Assembly: GCA_004193595.1 (NCBI GenBank)
Contig: RPGQ01000010.1
Location: 23,501-87,500 of the forward strand
DNA: 64,000 nucleotides
Source of the DNA: Desulfobacteraceae bacterium Eth-SRB2
Lineage (GTDB): Bacteria; Desulfobacterota; Desulfobacteria; Desulfobacterales; UBA11574
Direction: 5' to 3'
Shown: piece after piece, positions 27,029-36,567 of the stretch
Numbering within the stretch: the first letter of the stretch is position 1
How the letters are laid out: each line of letters starts with the position of its first letter
Notes under the pieces: model-generated
Database searches by the model: none
What the model saw: only the letters and a program-made list of their open reading frames with translations
Told to the model about the DNA's origin: nothing
Translations under genes and position numbers: made by a program

Positions 27029-28903
27029 TTACTGTTCATGAAATTTCCGTTTGGCAGGCACGGCCAAGCTAAGATAATTGTCGTTTTCTTGGAACATCAG
27101 TTTTTTGTCAACCATCATTTTTAAAAAAGTCTCGATTCTGTCTGAAGCTACAGACGGGAAACGGACAAGGATTTTTTTTAACGACCGGTGCCGTAAGCAA
27201 AAAACATAGATTGCCCGGGACGTCCCCTCCAGGCGGTGGGTCAGGGGTCGGCCGTTGAGCCTTTTCTGGCGTATGATTATAAAATATCTGCCATCGCGAA
27301 AGCTTAAGATGTTCTCATGTCTTGGACCCTTATGGAGTTCGTCATACGATTTTTCCCAGGCGTTCAGCTTTTTTTTGACCGGCCGCCAGAGTTTTTTCTG
27401 AACCCCGAGGTCCCCTCGATAGGACTGAATGGTAAACCGCATGGCTTTAAAAACGTCCGGTGGAAATATATGCGCATAATTACGGTGGTTGAAAACAGAT
27501 TTAAGTCCGAAGGTTTCAGGGTTTTGCCATACGGGGCTCCCCAGCCCGAGCCAGAAATGAACCATCTTTAACGGACGAAAGCACAGAACAAAATCCAGGT
27601 TTCGGAGCGTTTCGTCCACATCCTTCTGGTCGCTACCCGGGAAATAGAGTATTAGATTCGATGAATTTGTAATGCCCGTCATTTCGCAGTGTTTCATGAT
27701 TTCAATATTCTGGATTGTCGTGGTTCCCTTATTGAGTTTCTTAAGGAGTCGTGTGCTCAGTGCCTCTATACCGATCTGGACCTCTTGCATTCCGGCGGCC
27801 CGCATGGCTTTCAATACGGGTCCCGGTGTGATAGCCCTGATTTCTCCGAACAGGCGAAAATCCTTTTCCAGTCTTGCTATGCGATTAAAAATATTCCGGG
27901 AGGTTTTCAAAGGGAGAAGGTTGTCCATAAAGGCTACGGAAAGTGTTCTGTATTTCGTGGTGAGATGATCAATTTCCGAAACCACCTGAGCCGGCTTTTT
28001 TGATCGGTAACCGTCCCACTGGAGGTTGAGATTACAAAAGGCACATCCTGTAGATTTGCCGCTTTCTTGTTTGCGCTGCCACCAGCACCCTCTTGAGATT
28101 TCCATGGGAAGTGTTGGGAAAAAGGTTTTTTCCGGTTCGAATGATTGCAGCAATTCAAAATAGTCGTCGTAATCCGGAGGAACAAGAGCGGATAACTCAT
28201 TCATCTGATGAAAATCAGCCGGTGTTTTTTTCTCAGCGGATTCCGGTGTGATAATTCCCTTAACCGGAGGAATCACTTTACACCGCGGATCTTTGAGATA
28301 AGCAATCAATCGGCTTAGGGGAAGTTCGCCTTCACCGTTGACGGCCACATCAATTTCGGGAAATATTTTAAACAGGTGACCTGTGGTATCACCGGTAAAC
28401 ATGGACCCGCCCACAACAATAAAAAGATTCGGGAATTGCCTTTTGATTTGCCTGATGAAATAGAGTGACGAAGTTAACTGGCAAAGACATATGGAAAAAC
28501 CCGCCAACCCATATGCTTCCCAGTCAATGGTGTGTATAAAAGTCTCTGAAACCTTTTGAATCTGCTGGGTTAAATCTTCAAAAAGAATTCCCCGCAGCAA
28601 AGATTTACCAGTTGCCTGTTTATAAAAGATTTTTTCTATATGCTTTAGACGTTCCGGATATAACAGAGCCGCGTAAATGGTTTCCGCGAGCCATGTCCGC
28701 TCGGAGATTGCTCGATAGCGTCCGTATCCGATGGTCTCGGCGACTTTTAAATAAAAATGATGTGCATCCACCTTCAGATCAGGAAACTTTTTCTTTAGAT
28801 AGGATTTCAGCGTGCCGATTTGAATTGAGGGGCGGCTGTAAAGGGGCCAGGGTGCGGAGATGAGAATTATTTTTTTCAATGGAGCTGTATGTTTAAATTT
28901 CAT
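27029..28903 (-). CDS. B12-binding-type radical SAM protein (RiPP-maturase-like)
   Basis: The 624-residue protein has an N-terminal cobalamin-binding-like domain and a radical SAM core. The cluster region reads SRGCWWQRK...GCAFCNLN, close to the GCWW...CxxCGLN motif of radical SAM C-methyltransferase-like RiPP maturases. The first two cysteines are separated by 13 residues, more than is usual. No precursor peptide gene is evident nearby, so a peptide substrate is only a family inference. WbqC is encoded just upstream on the same strand. Confidence 0.8.
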   Translation of the reverse strand: MKFKHTAPLKKIILISAPWPLYSRPSIQIGTLKSYLKKKFPDLKVDAHHFYLKVAETIGYGRYRAISERTWLAETIYAALLYPERLKHIEKIFYKQATGKSLLRGILFEDLTQQIQKVSETFIHTIDWEAYGLAGFSICLCQLTSSLYFIRQIKRQFPNLFIVVGGSMFTGDTTGHLFKIFPEIDVAVNGEGELPLSRLIAYLKDPRCKVIPPVKGIITPESAEKKTPADFHQMNELSALVPPDYDDYFELLQSFEPEKTFFPTLPMEISRGCWWQRKQESGKSTGCAFCNLNLQWDGYRSKKPAQVVSEIDHLTTKYRTLSVAFMDNLLPLKTSRNIFNRIARLEKDFRLFGEIRAITPGPVLKAMRAAGMQEVQIGIEALSTRLLKKLNKGTTTIQNIEIMKHCEMTGITNSSNLILYFPGSDQKDVDETLRNLDFVLCFRPLKMVHFWLGLGSPVWQNPETFGLKSVFNHRNYAHIFPPDVFKAMRFTIQSYRGDLGVQKKLWRPVKKKLNAWEKSYDELHKGPRHENILSFRDGRYFIIIRQKRLNGRPLTHRLEGTSRAIYVFCLRHRSLKKILVRFPSVASDRIETFLKMMVDKKLMFQENDNYLSLAVPAKRKFHEQ

Positions 28904-29054
28904 GTGAATAAACCCAACCCAGACACCAAGTATAAACTAAATTTCAAATTCCAATATTCAACACGCGGCGCAAGCGCCTGCGCTGCGCGTGACCAAAGCC
29001 TGTTTGGAATTTCGGTTATTGTGATTTGCGATTTGTTATTTGTTTTTTCCCGGT

Positions 29055-29741
29055 TTATCCGGCCATTATGATGTCGTGCGCTTTTGATCCGCAATTTAAA
29101 ACAAGGTCAAATGCGGACAGGTTGGGAATAAAACTTCCCCAGAGTTGAGGATAAACCGGTGATGGGGATTTAACATCCGTTAGTCGAATTCCCGCTGCTT
29201 TGAACCTGTCTGCATCAAGGTACTTTCTGGCAGCTCTCTGGGCCAGAAACTGCGATGCTCCCAATCTCCTGCACATCTCTATGAGAAGCTTATCTCCTTT
29301 TGCCTTTATTTCAAGTTCGGACAATAATATGATTTCTGTTTCAATCTGAAGATGTTTCATCAAATAACGGATGATTTTAAGATTAAAATCGATAAGTTTT
29401 TCAAATTTTGTTGAAAAAAGTTCCTCTAAAAAAGTTTGATGGTCCTTAACATACGGAGCTTTTGCATAAGCATTTCTCAAGCTTTCCAAATGTTTTTTTG
29501 CCCATCCACCCTCGTGGCATATCCTGACCGTGTTGATTTTTTGCAGACCCAAGCCTTTCTTTTTTACAGGCAATGTCATCCATAGGCTTCCCTGGGGATT
29601 TTTAAATCTGTTTCGAGTGGTCCAGGTGGTTCCCCTGGGGAACTGAACGTCATCCAGAATTACAAAAACGTCGGAAAAATAAGTTTTGTAAAAAAAACCG
29701 GGATACGGAAAATAGTAAGGCTGATTTGCAGAGACAATCAT
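29055..29741 (-). CDS. WbqC family protein
   Basis: The 228-residue protein starts MIVSANQPYYFPYPGFF, the hallmark N terminus of WbqC-like proteins (QPxYxPxxGYF), and has the conserved ILDDVQF and RN-KxxxG-WMTLPV blocks. Family members are found in O-antigen and glycopeptide loci; the catalytic role is poorly known. It is encoded upstream of the radical SAM gene on the same strand with a 150-bp gap, so cotranscription is possible. Confidence 0.85.
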   Translation of the reverse strand: MIVSANQPYYFPYPGFFYKTYFSDVFVILDDVQFPRGTTWTTRNRFKNPQGSLWMTLPVKKKGLGLQKINTVRICHEGGWAKKHLESLRNAYAKAPYVKDHQTFLEELFSTKFEKLIDFNLKIIRYLMKHLQIETEIILLSELEIKAKGDKLLIEMCRRLGASQFLAQRAARKYLDADRFKAAGIRLTDVKSPSPVYPQLWGSFIPNLSAFDLVLNCGSKAHDIIMAG

Positions 29742-29790
29742 TTTTTCAGTTGACTTTTTTCAGTATTATGTCCCATATAATCAAAAATTA

Positions 29791-30026
29791 GGAAACAGTT
29801 CACAGGTTCAGGGTTCAACGTTCAGGGTTAAGGACAAAGAAGGCATTTAAGATCCGAAGTCCTCGTTACAAATGTTCATTTTTCCAAGTAATAGCCAATT
29901 TGGCTTCAAATTTTGGATTAGGCCTGACGAAATTGACGCTTTTTTCGTAAATACGCATCCCAAATGCAGTCCGGGGACAAGAATGAAACCTTGAACCCCT
30001 GAACCCTTGAACCCGTGAACGCCTAC
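29791..30026. repeat. Repeat A2: GTTCAA-type heptamer element, inverted relative to A1
   Basis: This 236-bp copy has GTTCAGG/GTTCAAC heptamers at one end and TTGAACC heptamers at the other, around a core homologous to that of A1. The ends are diverged (GTAGGCGTTCACGG on one side) and no clear target duplication remains. The 29847-30053 track ORF lies in it. Confidence 0.7.
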
Positions 30027-30066
30027 AAAATTTGGCACTGTTTTCAGAAACACGAGGAAAATTTTA

Positions 30067-30411
30067 ATGGATATTGAAGATATTTACAATCTAATTCCGG
30101 ACTTTCAATGTGCCCATGGCTGTGATGAATGCTGTAAAAACTTTGGCGTGCCTTCCAGAACTAAAGTTGAGGATGAACGGGTTAAAGCGTTTCTTAAAAA
30201 AAACTCAATGAAACCGGGAGTGGCTCATGGAAACACCTGCCCCTATTTAAATGAAACCGGTTGTTCTATCTATCCTGTCCGGCCGTTGATCTGTCGCCTG
30301 TACGGAACATCCCCAAATTATGGATGTAAAATGAAAGTTGCGCCGGTCAGGCTTTTGCATGAAGATGAAGAAGCGGAAATCTTCCATTTATATCGCACCC
30401 ATTTTTTCTAA
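30067..30411 (+). CDS. YkgJ-family Cys-cluster protein
   Basis: The 114-residue protein has the YkgJ/UPF0153 pattern: CAHGCDECC at the N terminus, then CPYLNETGCSIYPVRPLICR, whose cysteines form an eight-Cys metal-binding cluster (zinc or Fe-S). The molecular role is not established. It starts just after repeat A2, and its stop codon is joined to the target duplication of element E2. Confidence 0.85.
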   Translation: MDIEDIYNLIPDFQCAHGCDECCKNFGVPSRTKVEDERVKAFLKKNSMKPGVAHGNTCPYLNETGCSIYPVRPLICRLYGTSPNYGCKMKVAPVRLLHEDEEAEIFHLYRTHFF

Positions 30412-30415
30412 ATCG

Positions 30416-30594
30416 TGACGGTCTCGTAAAAAGTCCAACTTCTGCGTTGTGCTGCATTTCGCAATCATTCAACGTACGAAAAGTACGCCTCATGATTACA
30501 AAATTTGCGACGCCTTTTTATCCCGCCTATGTTTGGCGGGGGAGTTTGAGCTTTTTACGAAACCGTCTAAATCGGACTTTTTACGAGTTCATCA
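30416..30594. mobile_element. MITE-like element E2
   Basis: This 179-bp element is nearly identical to E1 and is flanked by AATCG on both sides (30411-30415 and 30595-30599), an exact 5-bp duplication. The first A is the last base of the YkgJ stop codon. The internal hairpin CGTACGAAAAGTACG is conserved. The ORFs at 30447 and 30449 are repeat shadows. Confidence 0.85.
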
Positions 30595-30644
30595 AATCGT
30601 GTCCATCCATAAATCTATATTGGACACTAACCCGGTAGTATACC

Positions 30645-30831
30645 GGGGTGATTAAAATTGCCCATAATATGGCTTTAAAAAATATCCCATATTTATTCCT
30701 TCCCGTATGCTTGGTGTCAGGTTTCAGGTGCCAGCGCCTCTGTTCATCATTCCTGACACCTGAAACCTTAAGATATGGAACAAAAATGGGATTAAAATTC
30801 CATCTGTATACACGGCGATTTTCACCACCCC
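30645..30831. repeat. Repeat G1: GTGTCAG heptamer element
   Basis: This 187-bp element begins GGGGTGATTAAAATTGCC and ends with the inverse of GGGGTGGTGAAAATCGCC. Few heptamers flank a core of about 25 bp. It is flanked by GGTAGTATACC and AGTAGTATACC, a 10/11 duplication. The second copy, G2, is 21 bp longer, exactly three heptamers. Confidence 0.85.
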
Positions 30832-30843
30832 AGTAGTATACCA

Positions 30844-31038
30844 TTACTTGAGCCGGTAAAAAGGCCCGTCCCCGCTTTTTCCCACCAGCCTCAATCGACC
30901 CCCACATTGCTCGCATACCAATAGGATGTCCAAAAGCTTGGAATCAGCGTCGGTTGAATCGTCCATGATGACGGAATCTTCGGGAAGATAGATTGTTATG
31001 CCACATTGCATACACATACATTCTATTTCATTGTTCAT
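30844..31038 (-). CDS. Small zinc-ribbon protein (hypothetical)
   Basis: The 64-residue product has two CxxC pairs (CMQCG and CEQCGG) separated by about 35 residues, as in a zinc ribbon. No further family is recognised. The ATG at 31038 has ribosome-binding site AAGGATAT. Repeat G1 lies 2 bp beyond its stop codon. Confidence 0.6.
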   Translation of the reverse strand: MNNEIECMCMQCGITIYLPEDSVIMDDSTDADSKLLDILLVCEQCGGRLRLVGKSGDGPFYRLK

Positions 31039-31374
31039 GTGATATCCTTATGATAAATATCGAGTTATTTAATCCCACTATCCAAAACCGAGAGAAGCCG
31101 GTTGTTTTTGAAATTGAAACCTTGGGGATTTTTTCTTAAAAGCTAAAAATTTTATGGACGTTATAAGTTTTACAATGTAAAGAACTACATATAGCAAATT
31201 TATAAGATTAATTCTACCGAAACAAGTTTATTTAATCTTAAAAACCTGCATCTTTAAAAACTTTCAACGGACTATTGTTTAACATTAATTTAACCGTTCA
31301 GGGTTCAAAGGTTCAGAAATTGTAGGTTTACTTCACAAATCTGAGCCGTGAGCGGTTAAAAAGGATAAATACAT
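31039..31374. other. gltX upstream region with a one-sided GTTCAA array
   Basis: This 336-bp AT-rich gap holds a short one-sided heptamer array (CGTTCAGGGTTCAAAGGTTCAG) near 31293-31314 and no ORF. The gltX promoter must lie here. Confidence 0.4.
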
Positions 31375-32865
31375 ATGAAACAAGAAACAATCGTACGCTT
31401 TGCTCCTAGCCCCACCGGTTACCTTCATATCGGGGGTGCCCGCACAGCGATTTTCAACTGGCTCTTTGCCCAAAAGACCGGCGGCAAATTTATCCTTCGA
31501 ATCGAGGATACGGATGCGGAACGGTCAACTGAAGAATCTATACAAGGAATTATTGAAAGTTTGAAATGGCTGGGGATAACTTGGGATGAGGGCCCCTATT
31601 TTCAGTCGCAGTTTATTAATGAACATCAGGCCGCCGCGCACAAACTGCTGGAATCGGGGCATGCCTACAAGTGTTTTTGTACCAAAGAAGAACTTGACCG
31701 AAAAAGACAGGCGGCATTGAAGCAGAAGAAAGATTTAAAATATGACGGTACCTGTCGCCATTTAACACCGGATCACGTTGCCGAAAAGGAAGCGGCAGGG
31801 ATTCCTTTTACCATTCGCATGAAGGTGCCCCGCGTCCAGGGCTCTGTCCGTTTTGAAGACACGGTCTACGGAACCATTGAATATAAATACGAGGATATTG
31901 AGGACTTTGTCATTGTCCGTTCCAACGGTCAACCTCTGTACCTTCTTTCAAATACGGTGGATGATATCCGTGACCGGATTACCCATGTCATTCGCGGTCA
32001 GGACGGGCTGTCAAATACACACCGGCAGATTTTGATCTACCAGGCGCTGGGAACACCGGTGCCGCAGTTTGCGCATATGTCCCTCACCCTGGATCCTAAA
32101 AAAGCCAAGATCTCCAAGCGCAAGCATGGCGAAATGGTTGCCGTTCACTTTTACAGAGAGCACGGATTTTTACCATGGGCATTTGTAAATTTTTTGGTAC
32201 TACTGGGATGGGCTACGCCTGAATCCAGAGAAATCTTTTCCAGGGAGGAATTAATCCAAGCGTTTTCCCTTCAAAGAATCAATCGCGCCAATTCCATCTT
32301 CGATGTAAGAACGAATGATCCAAAATACTTTACCGATCCCAAGGCGATAAGTATCAACGCCCATTATCTGAGGACCCTGCCGGTTGAGGAGATTGAACCT
32401 TATGTTCGAACCGAACTGGAAAAAGCGGGTCTCTGGAATCCCGAGTATGAGGGCGCAAAGCGCCGCTGGTATCTGGATACCATTGAACTGATTCGCAGCC
32501 GGTTTCATGTGACAACCGATTTTGTTTCCCGTGGTCGGGCCTATTTTTCCGACGATTTTTCCATTGAATCCAAGGCACTGAAAAAAAATATTTTCAAGCA
32601 TCCGGATCTAAAAAAATGGCTCCCCTTGCTGGCAGACCGGTTGCAGGCTTTGGAAAATTTTACGGCTTTGGAAACCGAGGATACCATTCGTGAGATGGCT
32701 GAGGAGCTAAAAATCAAACCCGGGGTATTGATCAATGGCGTTCGAACCGTTGTTACGGGCCAGCTTGCCGGCCCCGGAATATTTGATATTTTGATTACTT
32801 TAGGACAGCGTCGTGTTGTGAATCGCCTGAAAAAGGCGCCGGCACTTTTCGATAAAGATAGCTAA
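31375..32865 (+). CDS. gltX: Glutamate--tRNA ligase
   Basis: The 496-residue class I synthetase charges tRNA-Glu. It has the HIGH-type motif YLHIGGARTA near residue 17 and the KMSKS-type motif KISKRKHG near residue 245. The catalytic, stem-contact and anticodon-binding domains are full length. No zinc-binding motif typical of some GltX is obvious, apart from a CFCTKEELD region. Repeat B2 begins directly after its stop codon and separates it from glnS. Confidence 0.95.
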   Translation: MKQETIVRFAPSPTGYLHIGGARTAIFNWLFAQKTGGKFILRIEDTDAERSTEESIQGIIESLKWLGITWDEGPYFQSQFINEHQAAAHKLLESGHAYKCFCTKEELDRKRQAALKQKKDLKYDGTCRHLTPDHVAEKEAAGIPFTIRMKVPRVQGSVRFEDTVYGTIEYKYEDIEDFVIVRSNGQPLYLLSNTVDDIRDRITHVIRGQDGLSNTHRQILIYQALGTPVPQFAHMSLTLDPKKAKISKRKHGEMVAVHFYREHGFLPWAFVNFLVLLGWATPESREIFSREELIQAFSLQRINRANSIFDVRTNDPKYFTDPKAISINAHYLRTLPVEEIEPYVRTELEKAGLWNPEYEGAKRRWYLDTIELIRSRFHVTTDFVSRGRAYFSDDFSIESKALKKNIFKHPDLKKWLPLLADRLQALENFTALETEDTIREMAEELKIKPGVLINGVRTVVTGQLAGPGIFDILITLGQRRVVNRLKKAPALFDKDS

Positions 32866-32870
32866 AGAAG

Positions 32871-33053
32871 TGTGTAATTCACTGATGTTGGTTAACAGCG
32901 GTCATTTATTACTTTCCATCGGAATTCGAAGGTCTGGTTTCAGGTGTCGGGTGTCAGGTGTCAGAAGGACGAACGTAAGAGCTGACACCTGAACACTGAC
33001 ACCTGAAACCTGGATTGCTTGAGCTAAATCACCAACAATCTTGATTTACACCC
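32871..33053. repeat. Repeat B2: GTGTCAG heptamer element
   Basis: This 183-bp copy matches B1 almost base for base apart from an extra 14 bp (two heptamer units) in the right array. It is flanked by TAAAGAAG (32863-32870) and TAAAGAAT (33054-33061). It lies between gltX and glnS and begins 5 bp after the gltX stop. Confidence 0.8.
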
Positions 33054-33073
33054 TAAAGAATGGAGCTTTGAGT

Positions 33074-34786
33074 ATGACAAAAACCGAATTCACTCCGGCC
33101 CCTAATTTTATCCGGAATATTGTCGCCCAGGACTTAAAAGATAACAAAAACAACGGCCGGGTTGTCACCCGCTTTCCTCCGGAGCCCAACGGATATCTAC
33201 ATATCGGACATGCCAAATCCATTTGTCTTAACTTCGGTATTGCCGCAGAGAATAATGGGGGTATTTGCAATTTGCGATTCGATGATACCAATCCGGGCAA
33301 AGAGGATATTGAATATGTTGAATCCATAATAGAAGACGTCCGATGGCTTGGATTCGATTGGGATGATCGTCTGTTTTATACCTCCGACTACTTTGAGCAA
33401 CTTTATCAATATGCCGTTCAGTTGATCAAAGCCGGTAAGGCTTATGTGTGCAGCTTGCGCGCTGATGAGATCAGGGAGAGCCGCGGAACCCTGACAACGC
33501 CGGGAAAGGAAAGTCCCTATCGCAACCGTTCGGTGACGGAAAACCAGGACCTGTTCGAACGTATGCGAGCCGGAGAATTTGAAGACGGTTCCCACGTGCT
33601 CCGAGCCAAGATTGATATGGCATCGCCAAATGTTCTGATGCGTGATCCCGCGCTTTATCGTATTCGACGGATACCCCATCACAGAACCGGTGATAAGTGG
33701 TGCATTTATCCCATGTACGACTTTGCCCATTGCCTTTCAGATTCCATCGAAGGAATTACCCATTCTCTTTGCACCCTTGAATTTGAAATTAATCGCCAAC
33801 TCTACGACTGGATATTGGACGAACTGAATGTGGATTGCCATCCCCAACAAATCGAATTCGCCCGCCTTAACCTCAGCTATACGGTATTAAGCAAGCGCAA
33901 ACTTGTGGAGTTGGTAGATGGGGGACGTGTTTCAGGATGGGATGATCCTCGAATGCCTACAATAAGCGGTCTGAGGAGACGCGGCTATACACCGGAGTCG
34001 ATCCGCAATTTTTGTGACCGGATCGGAGTGGCCCGGCGGGACAGCATTGTTGATATGGCTTTGCTCGAATACAGCATCAGAGAAGATTTGAATAAACGGG
34101 CACAACGCGTAATGGGTGTGCTGCGCCCGTTCAAGGTCGTCATCGACAATTTTCCCGAAAACAAGGTTGAAGAATTGGATGCCTTGAACAACCCTGAAGA
34201 TCCGGCTATGGGTACACGCAAGATTCCTTTTTCGCGAGTGATTTATATAGAACAGGACGATTTTTTAGAGGATCCGCCGAAAAAGTTTTTCCGTTTGGCG
34301 CCCGGGCGTGAAGTGCGACTGAGATATGCGTATTATATTACCTGCGTGAGAATTGTTAAGGATGAAAAAACCGGACAGGTGGTCGAACTGCATTGCACCT
34401 ATGATCCGGATACCCGCGGCGGATCATCGCCTGATGGACGGAAGGTTAAAGCAACCTTACACTGGATTTCTGCGGCCCACGCGATAAAAGCCGAAACACG
34501 CCTTTACGAACATTTCTTTATAAAAGAAAATCCGGATGAGGAGAAGGATGTTGATTTTAAAACATATTTAAATCCGAATTCTTTGGAAACACTCCCTTTC
34601 TTTGTGGAACCCAGTCTTGCCGGTGCGGCACCGGGTAGCCGATACCAGTTTGAAAGACTCGGTTATTTCTGTGTCGATTCCAAAGATTCTTCCGAACGAG
34701 CCCTAATATTCAACCGCACGGTAACGTTACGGGATACATGGGCCAGAATACAGAAAGCACAGCAGAAAAAACAAAAAAAGAGGTAA
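33074..34786 (+). CDS. glnS: Glutamine--tRNA ligase
   Basis: The 570-residue class I enzyme has [13 protein letters not shown] as its HIGH motif and VLSKRKL as its KMSKS motif, and the [13 protein letters not shown] block typical of GlnS. I start it at the ATG at 33074 ([10 protein letters not shown]), preceded by GGAG; the 11-residue longer ORF begins inside repeat B2. It charges tRNA-Gln directly. Confidence 0.95.
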   Translation: MTKTEFTPAPNFIRNIVAQDLKDNKNNGRVVTRFPPEPNGYLHIGHAKSICLNFGIAAENNGGICNLRFDDTNPGKEDIEYVESIIEDVRWLGFDWDDRLFYTSDYFEQLYQYAVQLIKAGKAYVCSLRADEIRESRGTLTTPGKESPYRNRSVTENQDLFERMRAGEFEDGSHVLRAKIDMASPNVLMRDPALYRIRRIPHHRTGDKWCIYPMYDFAHCLSDSIEGITHSLCTLEFEINRQLYDWILDELNVDCHPQQIEFARLNLSYTVLSKRKLVELVDGGRVSGWDDPRMPTISGLRRRGYTPESIRNFCDRIGVARRDSIVDMALLEYSIREDLNKRAQRVMGVLRPFKVVIDNFPENKVEELDALNNPEDPAMGTRKIPFSRVIYIEQDDFLEDPPKKFFRLAPGREVRLRYAYYITCVRIVKDEKTGQVVELHCTYDPDTRGGSSPDGRKVKATLHWISAAHAIKAETRLYEHFFIKENPDEEKDVDFKTYLNPNSLETLPFFVEPSLAGAAPGSRYQFERLGYFCVDSKDSSERALIFNRTVTLRDTWARIQKAQQKKQKKR

Positions 34787-34850
34787 GGTAACCATTTCGT
34801 TCTTTGAAACAAACCGGATCCAAACGAGCGGTCTATAAAATTTTCAAAAA

Positions 34851-34871
34851 GGGGCGTTTTGCAAAGGTCTC
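34851..34871. repeat. Solo F-family end
   Basis: GGGCGTTTTGCAAAGGTCTC matches the right end of F1/F2 without a matching left end nearby. It is a remnant of a lost or recombined element. A similar one lies at 53966-53983 (TTTTTTTCAAAGGTCTC). Confidence 0.5.
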
Positions 34872-34903
34872 GAAGCTAACGTGATATCAAAAGAGGTTAA
34901 ACC

Positions 34904-35398
34904 ATGCCGATCTACGAATTTTATTGCAGGGACTGTAATACTCTTTTTAACTTTTTCTCCAAAACCATTAATACGACCAAAAAGCCCAAGTGCCCGAAAT
35001 GTAAAACAAGGACACTTACCCGACAGATTTCTGTGGTGGCATTTACCGGACGAGCAAAGGAAGACGGCGATCTTGATGATCTGCCCTTTGACAGCAGCAA
35101 AATGGAACAGGCCATGCAGATGTTGGCGGGTGAAGCTGATAAAATGAACGAGGATGATCCCAAGCAGGCTGCCAATCTTATGCGCAAACTTTCTGATATG
35201 ACAGGCCTTAAACTCGGTGACGGCATGGATGAGGCGTTGAGGAGGATGGAAAAAGGTGAAGATCCTGAACAGGTGGAGGCTGAGTTAAGTGATATTCTGG
35301 AAGAGGAAGACCCGTTTTCTTTGCAGGCGAAAGAGTCAAAAAACATCAAACCAAGACGCAAAGAACCGTTACGGGATGAAACCCTTTATGACTTATGA
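34904..35398 (+). CDS. FmdB-type zinc ribbon protein
   Basis: The 164-residue product has the FmdB N terminus MPIYEFYCRDC followed by CPKCKTRTLTRQ, forming a zinc ribbon of the kind found in small regulatory FmdB proteins. The remainder is an acidic helical region with GDGMDEALRRMEKGEDPEQ. The function is unknown. A ribosome-binding site (AAGAGG) precedes the ATG. Confidence 0.8.
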   Translation: MPIYEFYCRDCNTLFNFFSKTINTTKKPKCPKCKTRTLTRQISVVAFTGRAKEDGDLDDLPFDSSKMEQAMQMLAGEADKMNEDDPKQAANLMRKLSDMTGLKLGDGMDEALRRMEKGEDPEQVEAELSDILEEEDPFSLQAKESKNIKPRRKEPLRDETLYDL

Positions 35399-35465
35399 CC
35401 GTTTCATGCAAAAGTGCATCCGGAGGTTTTCGGCGCTTATTTAAACAACATCGGCAATATTTTGT

Positions 35466-35757
35466 AGATATTGAAATCAAGACCGTTGGTAAACGCTGAT
35501 GCCTTTCTATTGACAAACCGTGGCTCCGAAGCTTTTTTTAGGTGTCCGGTGTCCGGTGTCAGGTGTCAGGTGTCAGGTTTCAGGTGCCATCGCCTCTGTT
35601 CATCATTCCTGACACTTGACACCTAAAGATATGGAACAAAAATGGGATTAAAATTTCATCTATATACACGGCGATTTTCACCACCCCACCTGACACCTGA
35701 CACCGGACACCAAATAGCCATAGCAATCTTAGCAAACAACAGTCTTGATTTAAACCC
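35466..35757. repeat. Repeat C3: inverted C-family element with an embedded G half-element
   Basis: Read in reverse, the outer segments match the C family: GTTTGTCAATAGA plus GTTTACCAACGGTCTTGAT on one side and AACAGTCTTGATTTAAACCC on the other. Between them lies only the right half of a G element (GGAACAAAAATGGGATTAAA...CACCACCCC), joined through heptamer arrays. No target duplication is visible. It looks like a recombinant of two families through shared GTGTCAG arrays. Confidence 0.65.
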
Positions 35758-35828
35758 ATGCTTCGCAGAAGCCACATTTATAAGCTCTAATAAATCCTTA
35801 TCTTCAGAGACTGTTCGGAGGCAGAACC

Positions 35829-36356
35829 ATGGAAAAGGAGGCGCTTGAGCGCATAGAAATTTTACGGGGAGATATAACCCGTCTTCAACTGGATGCAGTT
35901 GTTAATGCAGCGAATACGTCGCTTTTGGGAGGAGGCGGTGTGGATGGAGCAATCCATAGAGCAGCGGGTCCGAGGCTTTTAAATGAATGCCGAAAAATCG
36001 GGGGATGCCCTACCGGTGAGGCCAGAATAACCAGAGGCTATAATATGCCTGCCGGATATGTAATACATACGGTAGGGCCTATCTACAGTGGAAGGGCTCA
36101 AGACCGAAAACTTCTTTCCTCTTGTTACTTGAACAGTCTGAAACTTGCCGTAAAAAATTCTATTACTTCTATTGCCTTTCCAGCTATAAGTTGTGGCGTG
36201 TATGGTTACCCCGTAGAAGATGCCTGTAAAATCGCAGTTGATACGACCTGCGATTTTTTAAAGGAAAACAGAACCATAAAAAAGGTCGTCTTTATCCTTT
36301 TTTCTGAAAAGAATCATGCGGTCTACCAGGAATACTTAAAAAGTTTGGCAAAATAA
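35829..36356 (+). CDS. Macrodomain O-acetyl-ADP-ribose deacetylase-like protein
   Basis: The 175-residue protein is a single macrodomain of the YmdB type, with [20 protein letters not shown] near residues 25-44 and [10 protein letters not shown] near residue 120. It binds and hydrolyses ADP-ribose derivatives such as O-acetyl-ADP-ribose. It stands alone between repeat C3 and the selenoprotein gene, followed by a small inverted repeat. Confidence 0.9.
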   Translation: MEKEALERIEILRGDITRLQLDAVVNAANTSLLGGGGVDGAIHRAAGPRLLNECRKIGGCPTGEARITRGYNMPAGYVIHTVGPIYSGRAQDRKLLSSCYLNSLKLAVKNSITSIAFPAISCGVYGYPVEDACKIAVDTTCDFLKENRTIKKVVFILFSEKNHAVYQEYLKSLAK

Positions 36357-36360
36357 AACG

Positions 36361-36406
36361 TGATGAATTCGCAAAAGGTTTTTTTTGACTTTTTACGAGA
36401 CCATCA
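36361..36406. repeat. Mini E-like inverted repeat
   Basis: TGATGAATTCGCAAAAGG and the inverse of TGATGGTCTCGTAAAAAGTC face each other with almost no core, so only E-family ends remain. It begins 5 bp after the macrodomain stop. A similar one is at 41631-41656. Confidence 0.55.
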
Positions 36407-36479
36407 TAACTATCGGATTCGAAAAAATAAAATTCATCTTATCTTAGGTTTTAATTTATGGTTTTTTTAACCTCTTACA

Positions 36480-36508
36480 TTGACAAATCCATATGTCGAG
36501 ATTATGTT
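36480..36508 (+). promoter_or_regulatory. Sigma-70-type promoter of the selenoprotein gene
   Basis: TTGACA at 36480-36485 and TATGTT at 36503-36508 are separated by 17 bp, 60 bp upstream of the ATG. Confidence 0.65.
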
Positions 36509-36567
36509 AAAATTTAATTTAGACCTATTTAACAGGCGGTTATATTTTTTACAAAAAGGAGAATATT

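Noticed and set aside
30447-30655. Two short ORFs near 30.45-30.65 kb
   Set aside because: They lie within element E2; the same frames appear in E1, so they are repeat shadows.
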